Shown: piece by piece, positions 26,101 through 41,100 of the stretch | Position numbering within the stretch: position 1 is the stretch's first letter | How the letters are laid out: the number at the start of each line of letters is the position of its first letter | Translations under genes and position numbers: made by a program | Assembly: GCA_947247005.1 (NCBI GenBank) | Contig: OX365945.1 | Location: forward strand, 17,676,501 to 17,740,500 | Direction of reading: 5' to 3' | From: Spisula solida | Lineage: Eukaryota; Mollusca; Bivalvia; Venerida; Mactridae | Length of the DNA stretch: 64,000 nucleotides | Notes under the pieces: generated by a model | Seen by the model: only the letters and a program-made list of their open reading frames with translations | What the model was told of the DNA's origin: nothing | Databases searched by the model: none

Positions 26101-29100
26101 AAAATCTACTTGCCCGCAGGCATCAAAGCCTAAGTCGGACATTCCACACCCCTGGTATGTTGATACATGTACATGTAATTTTATATTGTAGAATGTATCC
26201 TATGTATTTTCTGGATGGAGTCCGTGGGGCCAGTACACACCGTGTTCAAGACAATGTGATGGTGGAGTTAAATATAGAGAGAGAATATGTGTGGTAGATA
26301 GATTAGATAGGTATGTATCATAAATTTGTAATGAATTGAATATTAAAATAATTAGTTAAAGATAAAAAACTATTAGAAAAATTTGATTGTATTTGGCTGT
26401 ACGTTGATATACCATAAAACTGCAATGTCTCAAACAGTTTTGCCTCAAACACCCCGGATACCTAGAACAGCTTCTTTGGTCCCTGCAAAATGATGCTGTA
26501 TAAATATACAGTACATGCCTCAGACATGTAGAAGGCTCCAACTATTTACGTGGTCTGAAGACAGTTTGAGGGTCCAACATTCAGACACATAATACCCTTC
26601 ATTCCGTATTGTAGCCACATAAATACCGTTTTGTTAGAACGTCCGTCTGTTCGTCCGTCCGTCCTGGTTAACCAAAATTGACAGTTTCTTCTAGCATTAT
26701 TATGGCTTGTTACAAAGCTTCCATACTTGCATGGATGTTGTATATGAACACTCTCCACATGCCTGTATCACCTGACCTCATTTTGACCTTCACCTTGACC
26801 TAATTTAGGACTTAGACTTATTGAAGGACCAAATTCTTGGTTAACCCAAATTGACCGTTTCTTCTAGCATTAATATGGCTTGCTACAAAGCTTTCATACT
26901 TGCATGGATGTTGTATATGAACACTCTCTACACGCCTGTATCACCTGACCCCATTTTGACCTTCACCTTGACCTAATTTTGGACTTAGACTTATTGAAAT
27001 GTCAAATTCCTGGTTAACCCAAATTGACCGTTTTTTATACGCCCGTTGAAAACGGGACGTATTATGTGAACACCCTTGGCGGGCGTGCTGGCGGCGGCGT
27101 CCAGTAATTTGTCTGTACTCTAGCGCTAACAGTTTTCATCTGATCATCTTCAAACTTGCTGACAATGCTTATGGGCATAATATCTATGCCAAGTTTGATT
27201 ATAGGCCAAATCCGCCTAGGCCTTATTGGGTTATGGTCCTTTAATTACCAAATAAGTATGAAATTGGCCTTGTCTGTACTCTAGCACAAACAGTTTTCAT
27301 CCGATCATCTTCAAACTTGCTGACAATGCTAATGGGCATAATATCTAGGCCAAGTTCGATTATAGGCCAAATCCGCCTAGGCCTTATTGGGTTATGGTCC
27401 TTTAATTACCAAATAAGTATGAAATTGGCCTTGTCTGTACTCTTACGCTAACAGTTTTCATTTGATCATCTCCAAACTTGCTGACAATGCTTATGGGCAT
27501 AATATCTAGGCCAAGTTCGATTATAGGCCAAATCGGCCTAGGCCTTATTTGGTTATGGTCCTTTAATTACCAAATAAGTATGAAATTGGCCTTGTCTGTA
27601 CTCTTACGCTAACAGTTTTCATTCGATCATCTCCAAACTTGCTGACAATGCTTATGGGCATAATATCTAGGCCAAGTTTGATTATAGGCCAAATCGGCCT
27701 AGGCCTTATTGGGTTATGGTCCTTTAATTACCAAATAAGTATGAAATTGGCCTTGTCTGTACTCTTACGCTAACAGTTTTCATTCGATCATATTTAAACT
27801 TGCTGACAATGCTTATTGGCATAATTTCTAGGCCAAGTGCGATTATAGGCCAAATCGGCCTAGGCCTTATTGAGTTATGGTCCTTTGATTACCAAATAAG
27901 TATGAAATTGGCCTTGTCTGTACTCCAGCGCAAACAGTTTTCATCCGATCATCTTCAAACTTGCTGACAATGCTTATGGGCATAATATCTAGGCCAGGTT
28001 CGATTATAGGCCAAATTGGCCCAGGCCTTATTGGGTAATGGTCCTTTAATTACCAAATAAGTATGAAATTGGCCTTGTCTGTACTCCAGCGCAAACAGTT
28101 TTCATCCGATCATCTTCAAACTTGCTGACAATGCTTATGGGCATAATATCTAGGGCAAGATTGATTATAGGCCAAATCAGCCTAGGCCTTATTTGGTTAT
28201 GATCCTATAATTTCCAAAATAAATGTGAAATTGACCTTGTCTGTTCTCTAGTGCAAAGAGTTTTCATCTGAGTATCTTCAAACTTGGTGACAATGTTCAT
28301 GGATATAATATCTAAGACAAGTTCAATTGTAGGCCAAATCAGCCTAGGCCTTCTTGGGTTATGGTCTTTTATTTAAAAAAAAGGTTGGATTGTTTGTTTT
28401 TTTCATTCACCATGCTTTGAGACTCACCATGCCCCAAGACGGGCGTATTTTGTGACATTTTGGCACTCTTGTTCTAGCATTTTTATGGCTTGCTACAAAG
28501 CTTCCATACTTGCATGGATATTGTATATGAACACTCTCCACACACCTGTATCATTTGACACCATTTCGACCTTCACCTTGACCTGATTTGGACTTAGACT
28601 TATTGGAGGGCTAAATTATTGGTTAACCCAAATTGACTGTTTCTTCTAGCATTAATATGGCTTGCTACAAAGCTTTCATACTTGCATGGTTGTTGTATTT
28701 GAACATTCTCTACACACCTATATCACCTAACCTCATTTTGACCGTCACATTGACCTAATTTTGGACTTAGACTTATTAAGCGTCTAATTCTTGGTTAAAT
28801 CAAATTGACAGTTTCGTTTTACATCATGTCCATCATGGCGTTGCCTTAAAACTTGGCATACTTGTTTACCATCATAAGCCCCTTACATTATCAAAGCCAT
28901 GTAACACTATCCAACATTATTACAGAATTATGGCCCCTGATTGACTTAGCTTTTTATGGGCAAGGCTTCCATGGGGGCATAAGTGTTTATTGAACGCAGT
29001 CTTGTTAATGACATGTGTATGTTGCGGCCTGGGATCGTATCTGAGACCTAAGAGGCGAACGCTCTACTACTAAGGAAACCGAGGAGTATTCTCAGATATG

Positions 29101-32100
29101 TACTGAGTTTGAAGGTTATATTTATTGAGTAGTCGCAAAATCAATTGCATAATACACAAACTATTGCATCTATGACACATAAACAAACTTAGCATGCTGA
29201 ATAATATGCAAGAATGTTCCCATTAATAAAATTTACATGGTAAATTAGTTGACAAGATTTCAGTGAAAGCCGTTAATAAACAAGTCCACAATACCCTCCA
29301 TTTACCTATGATAAATTGGCATGCACATTAAATACCTGTGTATTCATTATTTGTATAAAATTGCTATAGCTGTTACATATATGGGCAATGTACTGTATCA
29401 ATTTCCTCTGAAACCGGTAGGGTCTTAATCATTTGCATTCAGGATTAATCAGTCAGGCAGAATGAGTCATTCAATCTGTTGACTGACTTAATTGGTGTAT
29501 GTTTTATATGCTGCACTTCTGTACCCTACTCCTGTCATTCTAGGCTAACTATATTGGCATGCTTTATAACCTGTCTCTATTTAATATGAATGGCACTGCA
29601 TAGTTTACAAGTTTTGCGCATATTTTGTAAATGTTGCGCAATATCATGCAAATAATTTGTTTCCAATATGATTAGTTGTCACTCAATGCTGGACCACACA
29701 TTTTGATACTTGTTGACCGAGTATTTTGCGGACATCTAGCTCACAGTGTCCTGTGGATATACATGGTTATATGAACCATCATTGCTGCTAGAAGCTTAAA
29801 GCATCATGACCAGTATTTAACCCTTTACTCTATAAACACCTTACACATTGGACTGCAGTATCCTGCTGGCATATTGCCGATATAAACGGAATATCACTGC
29901 AGTGTGTTGATCCGTCGGGGCCATATTACCTGGAGTTGCTTGTGTAATGCGATACATGGCACAAGCAACGAGAATTAATACAACCTAACGGATCAACACA
30001 ACTGCAGTAGTATTCCTTTTATTATATATAAAAGTGAAAAAAGTGCTTTTACGCATGAAAATGAGTTTAATGTGTAAATATTGACGGCATGAACATCGGC
30101 ATATTTTTGACATATATATATTAAACACAATGTCTATTCATAAAAAGGTAAATGTGTATGGAGAGTGGGTCATATATTAAAAACACCATCCATTCATAAA
30201 AAGGTAAATGTGTACGTCATGACGTTGTTGACGTTGGCATATGCTCGGCATATAACACATCAGACATGCATAATACGGATTTGGAAAACCAGGCATGCAT
30301 GATACGGAAAATGCAATCTGTCGTGTTGTATTCCACTGGGCTATTTGGCCTGTAAACGTGGCATTACATTGCTAGGTATATAGTAAATGCAAGTATGATT
30401 ACGCATTGTAAGTGATTTTACAAATCTTTCCCTAAGCGAGAATTAAATATTGCATAGTTAACATGTTCGATATTGTTTATTTTATGTTGCAGGTCTGTTT
30501 GTAAAGGAAAGAAAATTAGCTATAAAATGTGTAATACTCATGTAAGTAGACTAGATACGGTAGAATATAACCTTTACTCCATATAGTCACATAATCACAC
30601 ATCTACCTTATATGTTCCTTCCATGCTGATGCAGGGCCGTATCCATGGACAAAAAGCACCTATGCGTATATATCTTATGCCCTTTCTTTCTTCAAAAGGG
30701 AGTTTTTCGGAGTTTTCTCAAATGTTCAGAGGCCAGTGACTCGGTATGCCCAGCGTGGCTACAGGCCGGTGATGCATGACATTCTGTTGCGTTATAATAT
30801 TCATAATAAATTTACTGGAACTCATTTTTCTTCAGCAACTTGTTTGTGTTTTCACTATTAATTAATTGTACCGCAAGAATGTAAAACAGATTAATATATT
30901 TTAACTGATTTACTTTTTACCAGGAATGTGAAGGGGTATCTCGGGATTTTCGTGCAAATCAATGCTCCAAATACAACAATCAGCCATTAGATGGTGCGTT
31001 GTACAAGTGGAGACCTTATTATGGCAGTAAGTTTGACACCAACATAACTTTGTACAGTAATTATGTGTCCTGCATAATAGTGGGGGGGGACATAATGATT
31101 TTGTGCTGGACGTCTGGTAGGATTGATGCCGCAAAGTTTGTCCACACATAGTTCTCCTTAACCATTTGTTGGATAATTTTTGTCTGAGTTATGGCCCTTT
31201 GTTTGAGACATGTAAAACATCCTTCTAGTTTGTCATTGTTTTATGCGGTGCTGACTTCCCGAAGCCAGTCAATGGGAGGTATATCTATGCAACCAGAATC
31301 AATAACTACTGTAAACCAATTTACTTTTGCGAATACTAACTTTCGCGTTTTGCTGATCATATTTTCATGTTTTTTTGAGTTTCCTGCAGTGTCCATATTA
31401 ATGCTTTTAGCATTTTCGCAAGGACTAAATTTCACGAAATTCTACCATTCGCAAACTTGGCGAAACTAAATCGCGCAAAATAATTTCTAGGTTTACAGTA
31501 ATGTCTATTTATCGTTGGTCTGAAATGTCATCAGCATTTTTCAGTCTTAATGTCTGAATATGGAACCATAACAGGAATATGGTTGAACAGATAGCATCTT
31601 GTAATTTTCTTAAAGCTCTGATGTTAAGTTTGACAAGTAAAGAAAATAAAAATTTAAAACACGATATAATTCAAATTGCTGTGAGTGCTGATGGCAGGAA
31701 AAACAGAATGCACTTTTGTTATTGGTTCAGAAAGATATATATATATTATAGATACGGAATAAAAAAATGAAATAGCATTGAAAGTCCACTGCTGCAGAAA
31801 ATATTAAATAAAAAATATATGAACAATGTTTAGATTTCTGTAGATGGCAAAATAGGCAGCGCCTTAGTTCATAGATAATACAATGTTTATTTTTCCCTTG
31901 ATGGGGAGACATGCCAGTTATTGTGTTTGTATAATACAATGTTTATTTTTCCGTAGATGGCGAGACATGCCAGTTATTGTGTTTGTATAATACAATGTAT
32001 ATATTTCCGTAGATGGCGAGACGTGCCAGTTTTTGTGTTTGTATAATACAATGTATATATTTCCGTAGATGGTAAGACGTGCCAGTTATTGTGTTTGTAT

Positions 32101-35100
32101 AATACAATGTATATATTTCCGTAGATGGCGAGACATGCCAGTTATTGTGTTTGTATAATACAATGTATATATTTCCGTAGATGGCGAGACGTGCCAGTTA
32201 TTGTGTTTGTATAATACAATGTATATATTTCCGTAGATGGTGAGACGTGCCAGTTATTGTGTTTGTATAATACAATGTTTATTTTTTCGTAGATGGTGAG
32301 ACGTGCCAGTTATTGTGTTTTCCTGATGGTCATCCATTCTATCAGAATTTTGCTGATAAAGTTATAGATGGTACACCGTGTATGGAGGATGACAGTAGAC
32401 GGTGTATTAATGGACATTGCAAGGTATTATAGTATTCAATACATTCAGGTCTAAGCTAGACTGTCATTGGCTTAAGAAACTTTATTGACAAATGGCACCA
32501 TCTGAAATATAGGTTCCAATCCCACTACAGTTTCAAACTATTTATCAAGTGCATTAATAGAAAAAATTATACAAAGTACATTAAAGGGATGGTAATATTT
32601 ATTGGAGTCAGCTTCCAATCAGCTGTCTGCTATTTTTCGGTATTAACCATAAGTCTTAGGGTGACTTTTGGTTGAAAAATCACATCATTTGGTAAGTAAA
32701 TGTGTTAAAATGCTTCTGCTTGGAAATCTAGAAAGTGCTTTAAAAGTTAATGTGTTTTAGTACTTTCAAATATAATAGTTTTGTAAGAAATTGTGTTATT
32801 ATGCGGTAAAGGGTTTAACAATGATAACTGACTTACTGCACATGTGTATGATATTTCAGACAATTGGTTGTGATAATAAGATTGGATCAAAGAAGAGAGT
32901 AGATGCTTGCGGTGTTTGTGGAGGAGATAATTCTACATGTAGTAGTGGACCCAGTGAGGGAGATATGTCAGGATTCTTTGATCAACAAGAACTTTCACCA
33001 GGTAAAGATTCTGTGTTCTACCTGTACCTTCATAATTATATGATAGTTTGTGATGACATCGAAAGGATTTATTATTGTGCACTGCATTTATACAGTTTAT
33101 GCAGTTCACTCCTATTTAAAGGAGTGACAATAAAAATAGTATTGCTTAAAGACTTAGCTGTGTTTGATTAAGCCATGGTCCTAAAACATGGTAGGTGAGT
33201 TGGTTATGACCTGCAGAGGATTCCCCCTGTTTCTGAGGTAAGCAGTTTAAAGGACAAGGTCAGAGTGTCTTATCTTAACGTAGAGCATATAATTTGCTGC
33301 CAGTAGAAGCACACATAGTCATGTTTATGGTTTTAGTTTATACTAATTTATTTAAGGTTGATTGTGAAAGAAGTTCACATAAAACTTATAATAATCTTAC
33401 TCGACATCTGATGATATACATTTCTTATACCAGTATCCATGGCTATAAGGGAATCAGAAAGAGAAGCCAGCTTTCACATATATGCTGTGTGTCTGGAAGC
33501 AAGAGAATTACTGGCAGCAGTTATATTATGTCTTTGGAATGATGTGGCAATGGAGAAAACCCTGGGCACTTGAATCATGTGTTATTCCACTACGCTATTG
33601 AAAGCTTGCTTAACTAACATTCACTTGTAATTTCAGGTCATACAACCATTGTTGAGATACCAGTAGGAGCTGTAAATATATATGTCAGAGAGATGGGACC
33701 AAACCAAAACTCTATTGGTATAAATCTTCTCTTTGTTTGGATTTATGTAACTTAATGTCCAGGAAATTGGTTTGTTTGCTGTTCGCTAGTTTCAGTACAG
33801 TAATATGTGCCTTGTTAAAACCATGTTGAAACTTGCACAGCAAAGGTTTCACCTTAGATTTTTCGCGTCACTGTTGAAGTGCAGATCTATAACCTCCCTC
33901 GCGTGACTTTGTTGGTGTCCCTGGTGAAATTCTAAGGATTCCCTCTTATATTTTAAGATTTTCTCATTTATTTATCAACAAAAATAATAACATGCATATC
34001 ACTGCAGTGTTTAAGGTAATCCATCCATCATTGGCAATATTTAGATTTCCAATGAAACTCCCTTTTTCATTAAGCGTATCACATGGCATGTCTAAATATA
34101 AATTTTTAAAAACTTTTACCACGCCGTTTTGGAGAAATTCCATTTTAACTATGGTAACCATCCATATCAAAATGGAGCAAATTTCAGAAAAGGTCCCAAC
34201 CGTATTTTTCTATTTTTTGTGTCTATAAAATCAATAAATTGTGCAAAGTTTTATGTTTTTACACAGCCAATAGAATGTGTTTGTAAATGAAATGTAACAG
34301 AAATTTGTAAATTACTTCATATTTTTTTCTTTCGCCTCTATATTTCAATTTCAGTGTTTTGAATGAGTAGAATTATCAAAATATTTAAATTTCCCTTTCA
34401 AAGAATGGTATAAAATCATCTTATAAAATGATTGGCATGCTACAATAGTAACATACAAATTTTAAGTAATCAATATGGTATAAGAAAATAACAAAATAAA
34501 AAAAGTTTACCACAGATTTATTTCAGAAAATGTACTTTTCTTTGCATACCCTCATTTCTGTGCTCGCTGGAGAATGAGTTCTCATTTGCTAAAAACACTA
34601 TAACTTTTTTATTATTGACTGAAAACTTGTCATGTGTGTATTCATTTTCTTAGTAAGATCATTTGCTACAAGTTGATGTATGTTCTGACATAAAATTCAG
34701 AATTTTTTTTAGTCCCCTATCGGTTTTCAACCAGAGGGGACATAGGTTTACCCTTCGCCCGTCCCTCAAAAATCTGGATCCTGACATAGCTCAAACAGTT
34801 TTCAAACTAGGTTTATGAAACTTGGTATGTGGATAGGGGGCAATAAGGGAATTATGCACGTCTAAAAATATATTGAATCCAACAAAAATTGTGGTTGCTA
34901 TGGAGACAGAAATAGTGAAAAAATGTCAAAATCTGGATCCTGCCATAACAGTTTCTAAGTTAGGATTACAAAACTTGGTATGTGGGTAGGTGCCAATTAG
35001 GAGATTATGCACATCTGAATATGTTTTCATTATAACAAAAAATGTGGTTGCTATGGAAACGGAAATAGATAAAAAATCTATAAAATTTGGAATCCTGGCA

Positions 35101-38100
35101 TAACTAAAACAGTTTCCAAGCTAGGGCTATGAAACTTGGTATACAGAAAGGAGTCTAAAAGGAGATTGTATAAACTTGCATATTTTTATTATTCTGATTG
35201 AAACTGTGGTTGCTATGGATACAGAAATAGTTAATTTTTTCCCTTTGGCTGGACGATTTTATAACCCCAAAAATAAGAAAATAACTTTTTTAGAATTTAG
35301 CATCAAAACATCCATTGGCTTATAGCTAATGATCTAACTAAGAAAATGAATATGCACACGTCATGTTTTCATTCAAAAGCAATTATGTTCTATACATTTT
35401 AATAAACTGACAGCCACCCATTTGTCACAACCAACACAGCATTAGCCACATGTGCCTAAAAGACTACTTAGCTTTATTGATTATTTCACATAGTGACCTA
35501 GTTTTAACCCCAGATGACCCTGAGTTGGTCATTGTGACCAAAGTCACAAAGTTTCATAAAGATTAGACAAAAATTGTGGGCTCTAGTGACTATAGAATGT
35601 GTACATGTAAGCATGGTTGGATCTATACTGGCCTAGTGTTTTATCCCAGATGACCCAATGTAGAACTTGACATAATAGACTTTGTTTAGGGATCATTGTG
35701 ATCAAGTTTCATGAAGATTAAACCAAAACTGAAGACCTTTAGAGACTGCACAAGATTTATGTATGAATTGACATAATGATATTGACCTAGTTTTTGACCA
35801 CTGATGACCCAATATCGAACTTGATCCAGATTTTGTTGAGATGATCATTGTCATAAAATTGGACCAAAATAGTGATCACTGTGACTTCACAAGATTCATG
35901 TATGATTTGACCAAGTGACAACTTTTTAACCCCAAATTACCCAATATAAAATAAATATTTGTTGAGATGGTTGTTGTGTCTATGTTTCATAAAGATTAGA
36001 CCAAAATTGTGATCTCTACTGTCTATGCAAGCAAAAATGGAGTGAATAACAGACATCGAGTGATCACAAAAGCTCACCTTGTGACTTTATGACAGGTGAG
36101 CTAAACTCAATATACCCAACAAGTATAACCATACACTTTATATGTCCTGCCTCATACTTATAAATGTTCAAGTTGTATATCTATGGAGTAATGGGTGAAA
36201 TTAACTCATACACCCTGTATCCCAAGTTCTTAATTGACACTCAAATCTTATTTATACAAACAGAATGCACTTTGTGACACAGGAAGACTGTCACTTGGAA
36301 TCAAAGTAAAGGAAATATGTCTGCCAATCCAAATTTGGACAGAATGGACACTGATACTAATCCTGAACAATACAACCATTTCTAACTGAGTGCAAATATA
36401 AAAGTAGCATTTGTGACTGCCGGCAACGACTGGAACAACTGCGCGATATATTCCTCTATACATATGTAAATATTTAACAATCTTTCTGAAAATAGTTCCA
36501 TGGTCCAATCTGGGTTATATGCCAAATCTTGCTCCCGTGCTGCATGCCGGGTAATATGCTATGTCTGATTCCACTGCTGCAATCTGTGTTGTATGCAGCG
36601 TCAGTATTTCACAACCTGCAAATAATATAATAACATTATAATTATATACTAATATGATCCTGGTGGTCCTGCACAAAAACATTTTCTTTGTTAAAAAAAT
36701 TAAAGTTCAGAAATTGTCAAATTATATCAAATCTAAACTAAAACCAAAGGTGCTTTTTTCAAAAGCTGAATCTATACCCAAATATTAAGTGACTGATACA
36801 TGACTGATGGGTCTGTTTCTTGTTCACCTTTATGTGAAAATCAATATATCGATGTATCAATGATATATCGGAATCATCAATGACAGCTCCAACAAAGACA
36901 GATATTATAAGAACAGATCTATGACTGAACTGCAATATAATTTGAATTTATTTGGAATATAGTCATGGTAACTGCAACCAAAACAATTTAAGCAACCAAA
37001 CTGATTATGTATACAATTATAAGACAGAAAGTGGTTAAGTGCACCAACTCAGTAATTAAAGCAAATCATTAAATTAGGAATAGGTGTTTAATTTTAACCT
37101 AAATTTTGCATTAGGAACAATGTATTTGCAAAACATAGACGCACATTACTTCTGCTTATACAACTAACTGTAACAATACAATTATGCATTACCTCACAGT
37201 GACAGTACAATTTTACATTTTTCACAAGTCTGCACAAATTTCTTCAGCATCTCTAGTTTTGATGTCAACTGCTTCATTCTTGATTCCCTGCAAATATAAA
37301 TAATAATTATTATCACCTTGTTTATTATGTTGACACTAAGTGACTTAGCAGATTTATAGTGTCCAGGCCTCAACAAATATTTTTAAAAGCTCTCGTCCTG
37401 CAATATAGACAAAGAAGAAAACCCCAAAACCCTTTCGGTCAAGGATAACCCATGAAAGTGCAACTTATTTCCAATGGGGTCCTGTGTTTTTGCTGAAGGG
37501 TTGTGATACAAGGAATCTGGGTGCGTTACCCTAGCTCGTTCCTAAAAGACTCCCTGGTTCTTTAACGTGCCCGTGTATAGCACCGATACACGCGAGACTA
37601 CCTCTTGGTTTCCAACCAGTTTATCTCTAGTTGGGTGGGAAACACTGATAAGCGTTTCATAAATGACCAAGTGGTCCGGCCGAGATTCGAACCCGAGACC
37701 TCTCGATCAGTAGTCAAGTGCGTTATCCACTCCTCGACCACCATGCCACTCTAATTTTGAGGTTTTTCGCACAACAAAAGGGCCCGAGCCTCTACACAAT
37801 TCAGCGAAAAAAAGGCCTGGACCTTGAACCCGGCTTTCCCGGTTACAAGTCAAGCAAGCTAAACAATAGACCTGCGGCTACTACAAGGCTATTTCGGTAC
37901 CTGGAGTCCAGTTCTTTCACAAATATGTACATGTAGACACATGGGCTATCCCTTGTAGGCCTACATCTTTTACAAAAAAAACCCAGTTAGACTTCCCCTG
38001 GGCTTCTTAAACCAAATTATCCATTTCATCTAGTTAAAATCACACTATGCATTCACGAAGCTCTCAAAAATAACCATTCTAAATCAGAATAGTTCTGAAT

Positions 38101-41100
38101 TGAAAATGACCAAGTACAGTCGAGCTGACAATAACAAGATGTAAAATGGAGCCTATAACGCTCACCTGACGGAAGATTGCACAAGTTATACAAGAATATA
38201 ATTTTTTGATCAAGAACACAATGTTTTAGCAAGTTTTACCTTAATGAAGTTGAGAAGCATCGTGATGAACATCAACATAGGCTGGTTTGCACTATTGAGT
38301 CTATTCTCGACGAAATGGTGCAACAGAAATATTTCTACTTTCGTTTTCTCAATGTTTGTTTCCGAGATTTGCATCGTTTTCAACCGAACATTCAAAAGAA
38401 TAACGGTATTCGTCCTCACAGCGGTGTTAACCAATGTAATTTAGACTGATGATAATCCTCAACCCTTCCGAATAACACAGTTTTGGTGACAAATCGACCC
38501 CACGTCGAGAATAAAGTCTGCTCGCCATGTCATTTCGGCGCTTTATTTCGCGAGCGTTTCTATGACTTCGAATATCAAAGGGAAGGAACTCGTCCCTATT
38601 TTTTTTATTTTAAATTTATTTTTTTGAAGATCGTCAAATCTAATTGCCAAGAAATAATTTATTAAGCAGATTTATTGATGTGAATACCGTAAAATAAAAA
38701 TATTTAATGTTTACGGATGTTTGTAATATTTTCCGGACGGTACCGAAGTTTCCCGTAATAACACGAAATTACGTCGGCTAATGATGGACGGATTACGTTA
38801 ATTTGTTTGTACGATAATATCATGTTGTATGCATGATTGGTCTGATGTGAAGGTCACATGAGAAATCTATTTGTGGTCCTACAAAAACATGCATAAGTTC
38901 ATGAATGTATGTGGGGCTTGGCCTCTGAGCATGGGCCATCTGCCTAAATCTATATCAGGGACATAGGACGCATGGGTGCTGGAAATTCCAGCATCATAAG
39001 CTGTGTGTCTGTGAATATGAACAATTTGATAGTAATCTGCATATCACACACTGATGCAAAAAAAAAAAAAATAATAAGATTGAAATTCATTGGAAAGATA
39101 CAAATTGGTGTAATATCTTTTTTTTTAGAATAAAAACTTAAATGTTTCTATGTTTTACAGTGTTCTGGGATAATTCGGGACTAAATTTCGCTATTGACAA
39201 GGAAACTCGTAAAATGACCCCTTCTGTGGAAATGGCTGGTACAATGTTTTTCTATAGGGCAGCAGATCGAGACAATACGTACGGGGGGATCAAGGCAGCC
39301 GGACCAACCAACAATGTCATCACTGTATATGTAAGTAATACCAAACTCGTACCTTATTCCATGTTTGAAGATGGTATCAATATTTACCGGATACGGCTAA
39401 CCTTAATAATAAGACAACCCTTGAAAATTGGTCTTCTTATGGAGTTTGTTTTATAATAATAACAACTTTATTAAAGAGGCAACGCAGTTGGGTAAGCCCA
39501 GTTTTCCCTTTGAGCCTCTAATAATACTGACTTTAGTAAGGTTAATAAGACAATTATACTGTGAATTTTTAATTGTTCAAAAAAATGTTTCCAATTTCCA
39601 GGACTGGTGGTCTTATTATTAAAGTTGTCTTTAGTGAGGTTTTACTGTTGTATATTTGGTGTAACATCACAAGGTGAACTGCTAAAATACATTATGAATC
39701 ACTGTGTAGTAAAATACATCCAGTCTATATAATTATGTAACAAATCACTCCTATGTGATCCATAATGTTGAAAAAAGATTATTCAGCCATATTTTTTACC
39801 CTTATAAAATTTTGAAATATGCATGAGATATATGCTTTGAGCAAATAGAGCGTGGATAATGCGCAATTTGCTTGCGGAAATTGGTATATGCGTCATAACA
39901 CTGCATGATACATTCAGTCATACAAGTCTTGTTAAAATCAGGTTCATGTTTACAAGTTATACAAATAATAGAAAATATGGTTGAATATTCTAGTCATAGT
40001 GAAATGCTTTTCAAGATACTATATTTTTAGAACTGTACTCAATTTCCCTACATGTATATTGAGTCTTCTTTGTTTGTTTATTATAATATACATATTTTGT
40101 ATGTTAGACAGCTCTTGGTTTATCTGTACTACCCTGCTTCATCATATTTTATAAAGTAAGAATGTAATAAATTAATGTCTTATCATAAAAACGCCCTCAG
40201 ATATCAAGTATATTGGAACTGTATTGGAGTCCTGCTTTTGGTGGGTTCTGTTGGTCCATCCTCCTCATGATCTGTAGAGTCTTCTGTAACCATTGGTCGG
40301 ATGTCAACGAAACTTTACAATACATTAAAGCTAACATAACTGTGTCATGGCAGCAGTATCTGGCAGTATTCTTCACCTTCAGTGGTTGCTCTTGTTTAAG
40401 TTTAGAATTATACAAATATTAGTTCATGTACCCATTTATTCCATAAATGTATATCACATAGGGCTTGAGCTAGTTCAATTCTAAAGTGTACTGTAGACTC
40501 CGCCATTATTCCTCATATTTTACTTAGCATGTATGTCATTTCTTCAGAATTACATAATGTACATAGATGTCATGTAAGGGGCATGTATTAGTGCTTTGGT
40601 ATTCAAATAGAGGTCCCTGGACTACCACACTTGCCTTTTTGGAGTCAATGGTGGTGTGTAAATGTTGTTGAACTTTTCAGAACAAATGTTTATAGAAACT
40701 ATTTTTGAAAATATTTAGTTCAAGACATTTCTTGAATTTCCATCAAGAACAGTTGAACATTTTGTGCTTCATAGTTTAGTATTATGTTTCATTTCTTAGA
40801 CTGTACTTTCTGGTCTGGTATAGTGTTATAAGGAACATTTTGTGTACCTTTCTACCTGACCAGTGAGTTTAAGAATAGTTCTCAAATGTTAATGAACATT
40901 GTACAGGGGTAACTTCTTAGGGGACATTGCTGCCACACAAAAACACTAAATGTGTAATTAACATTAGAAAACTAATCAGCTTTTATAAGTTGTGCTTTTT
41001 GTACATGATTACAGATGCAACGTTCAGTAAGTATATTTATATGGCTGTTTATAATAATTGTCCGTATATAAATGTTGTTCTGTGAGATTCAAGAGACATT

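Larger units (their letters stand above)
17199..26191 (+). other. Papilin intron 1
   Basis: Nine kb without recognised exons. It carries minisatellites (17262-17692, 18075-18380, 22722-23110, 25480-25875), a SINE head (19085-19155), a perfect-TIR element (20177-20575) and a candidate internal promoter/5' exon (24870-25050). A missed small exon cannot be excluded. Confidence 0.6.
26311..30492 (+). other. Papilin intron 2
   Basis: No exon seen. Contains a (gtcc)n stretch, the 173-bp tandem element with a nested 161-bp tandem element (26640-29008), a tRNA-like SINE remnant in minus orientation near 29020-29085 and a hairpin at 29888-30015. Confidence 0.6.
33718..39160 (+). other. Papilin intron 7
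   Basis: 5.4 kb holding two tandem-unit elements (34711-35260, 35440-36105), a minus-strand SINE (37430-37745) and a poly(A)/poly(T)-rich segment before exon 8. No exon recognised. Confidence 0.7.

Noticed and set aside
31957..32264. Decoy copies as genuine alternative exons of papilin
   Set aside because: Each adds 28 nt (frame shift) or hits TAG on read-through, so they cannot encode normal protein; kept as a finding, not annotated as exons.
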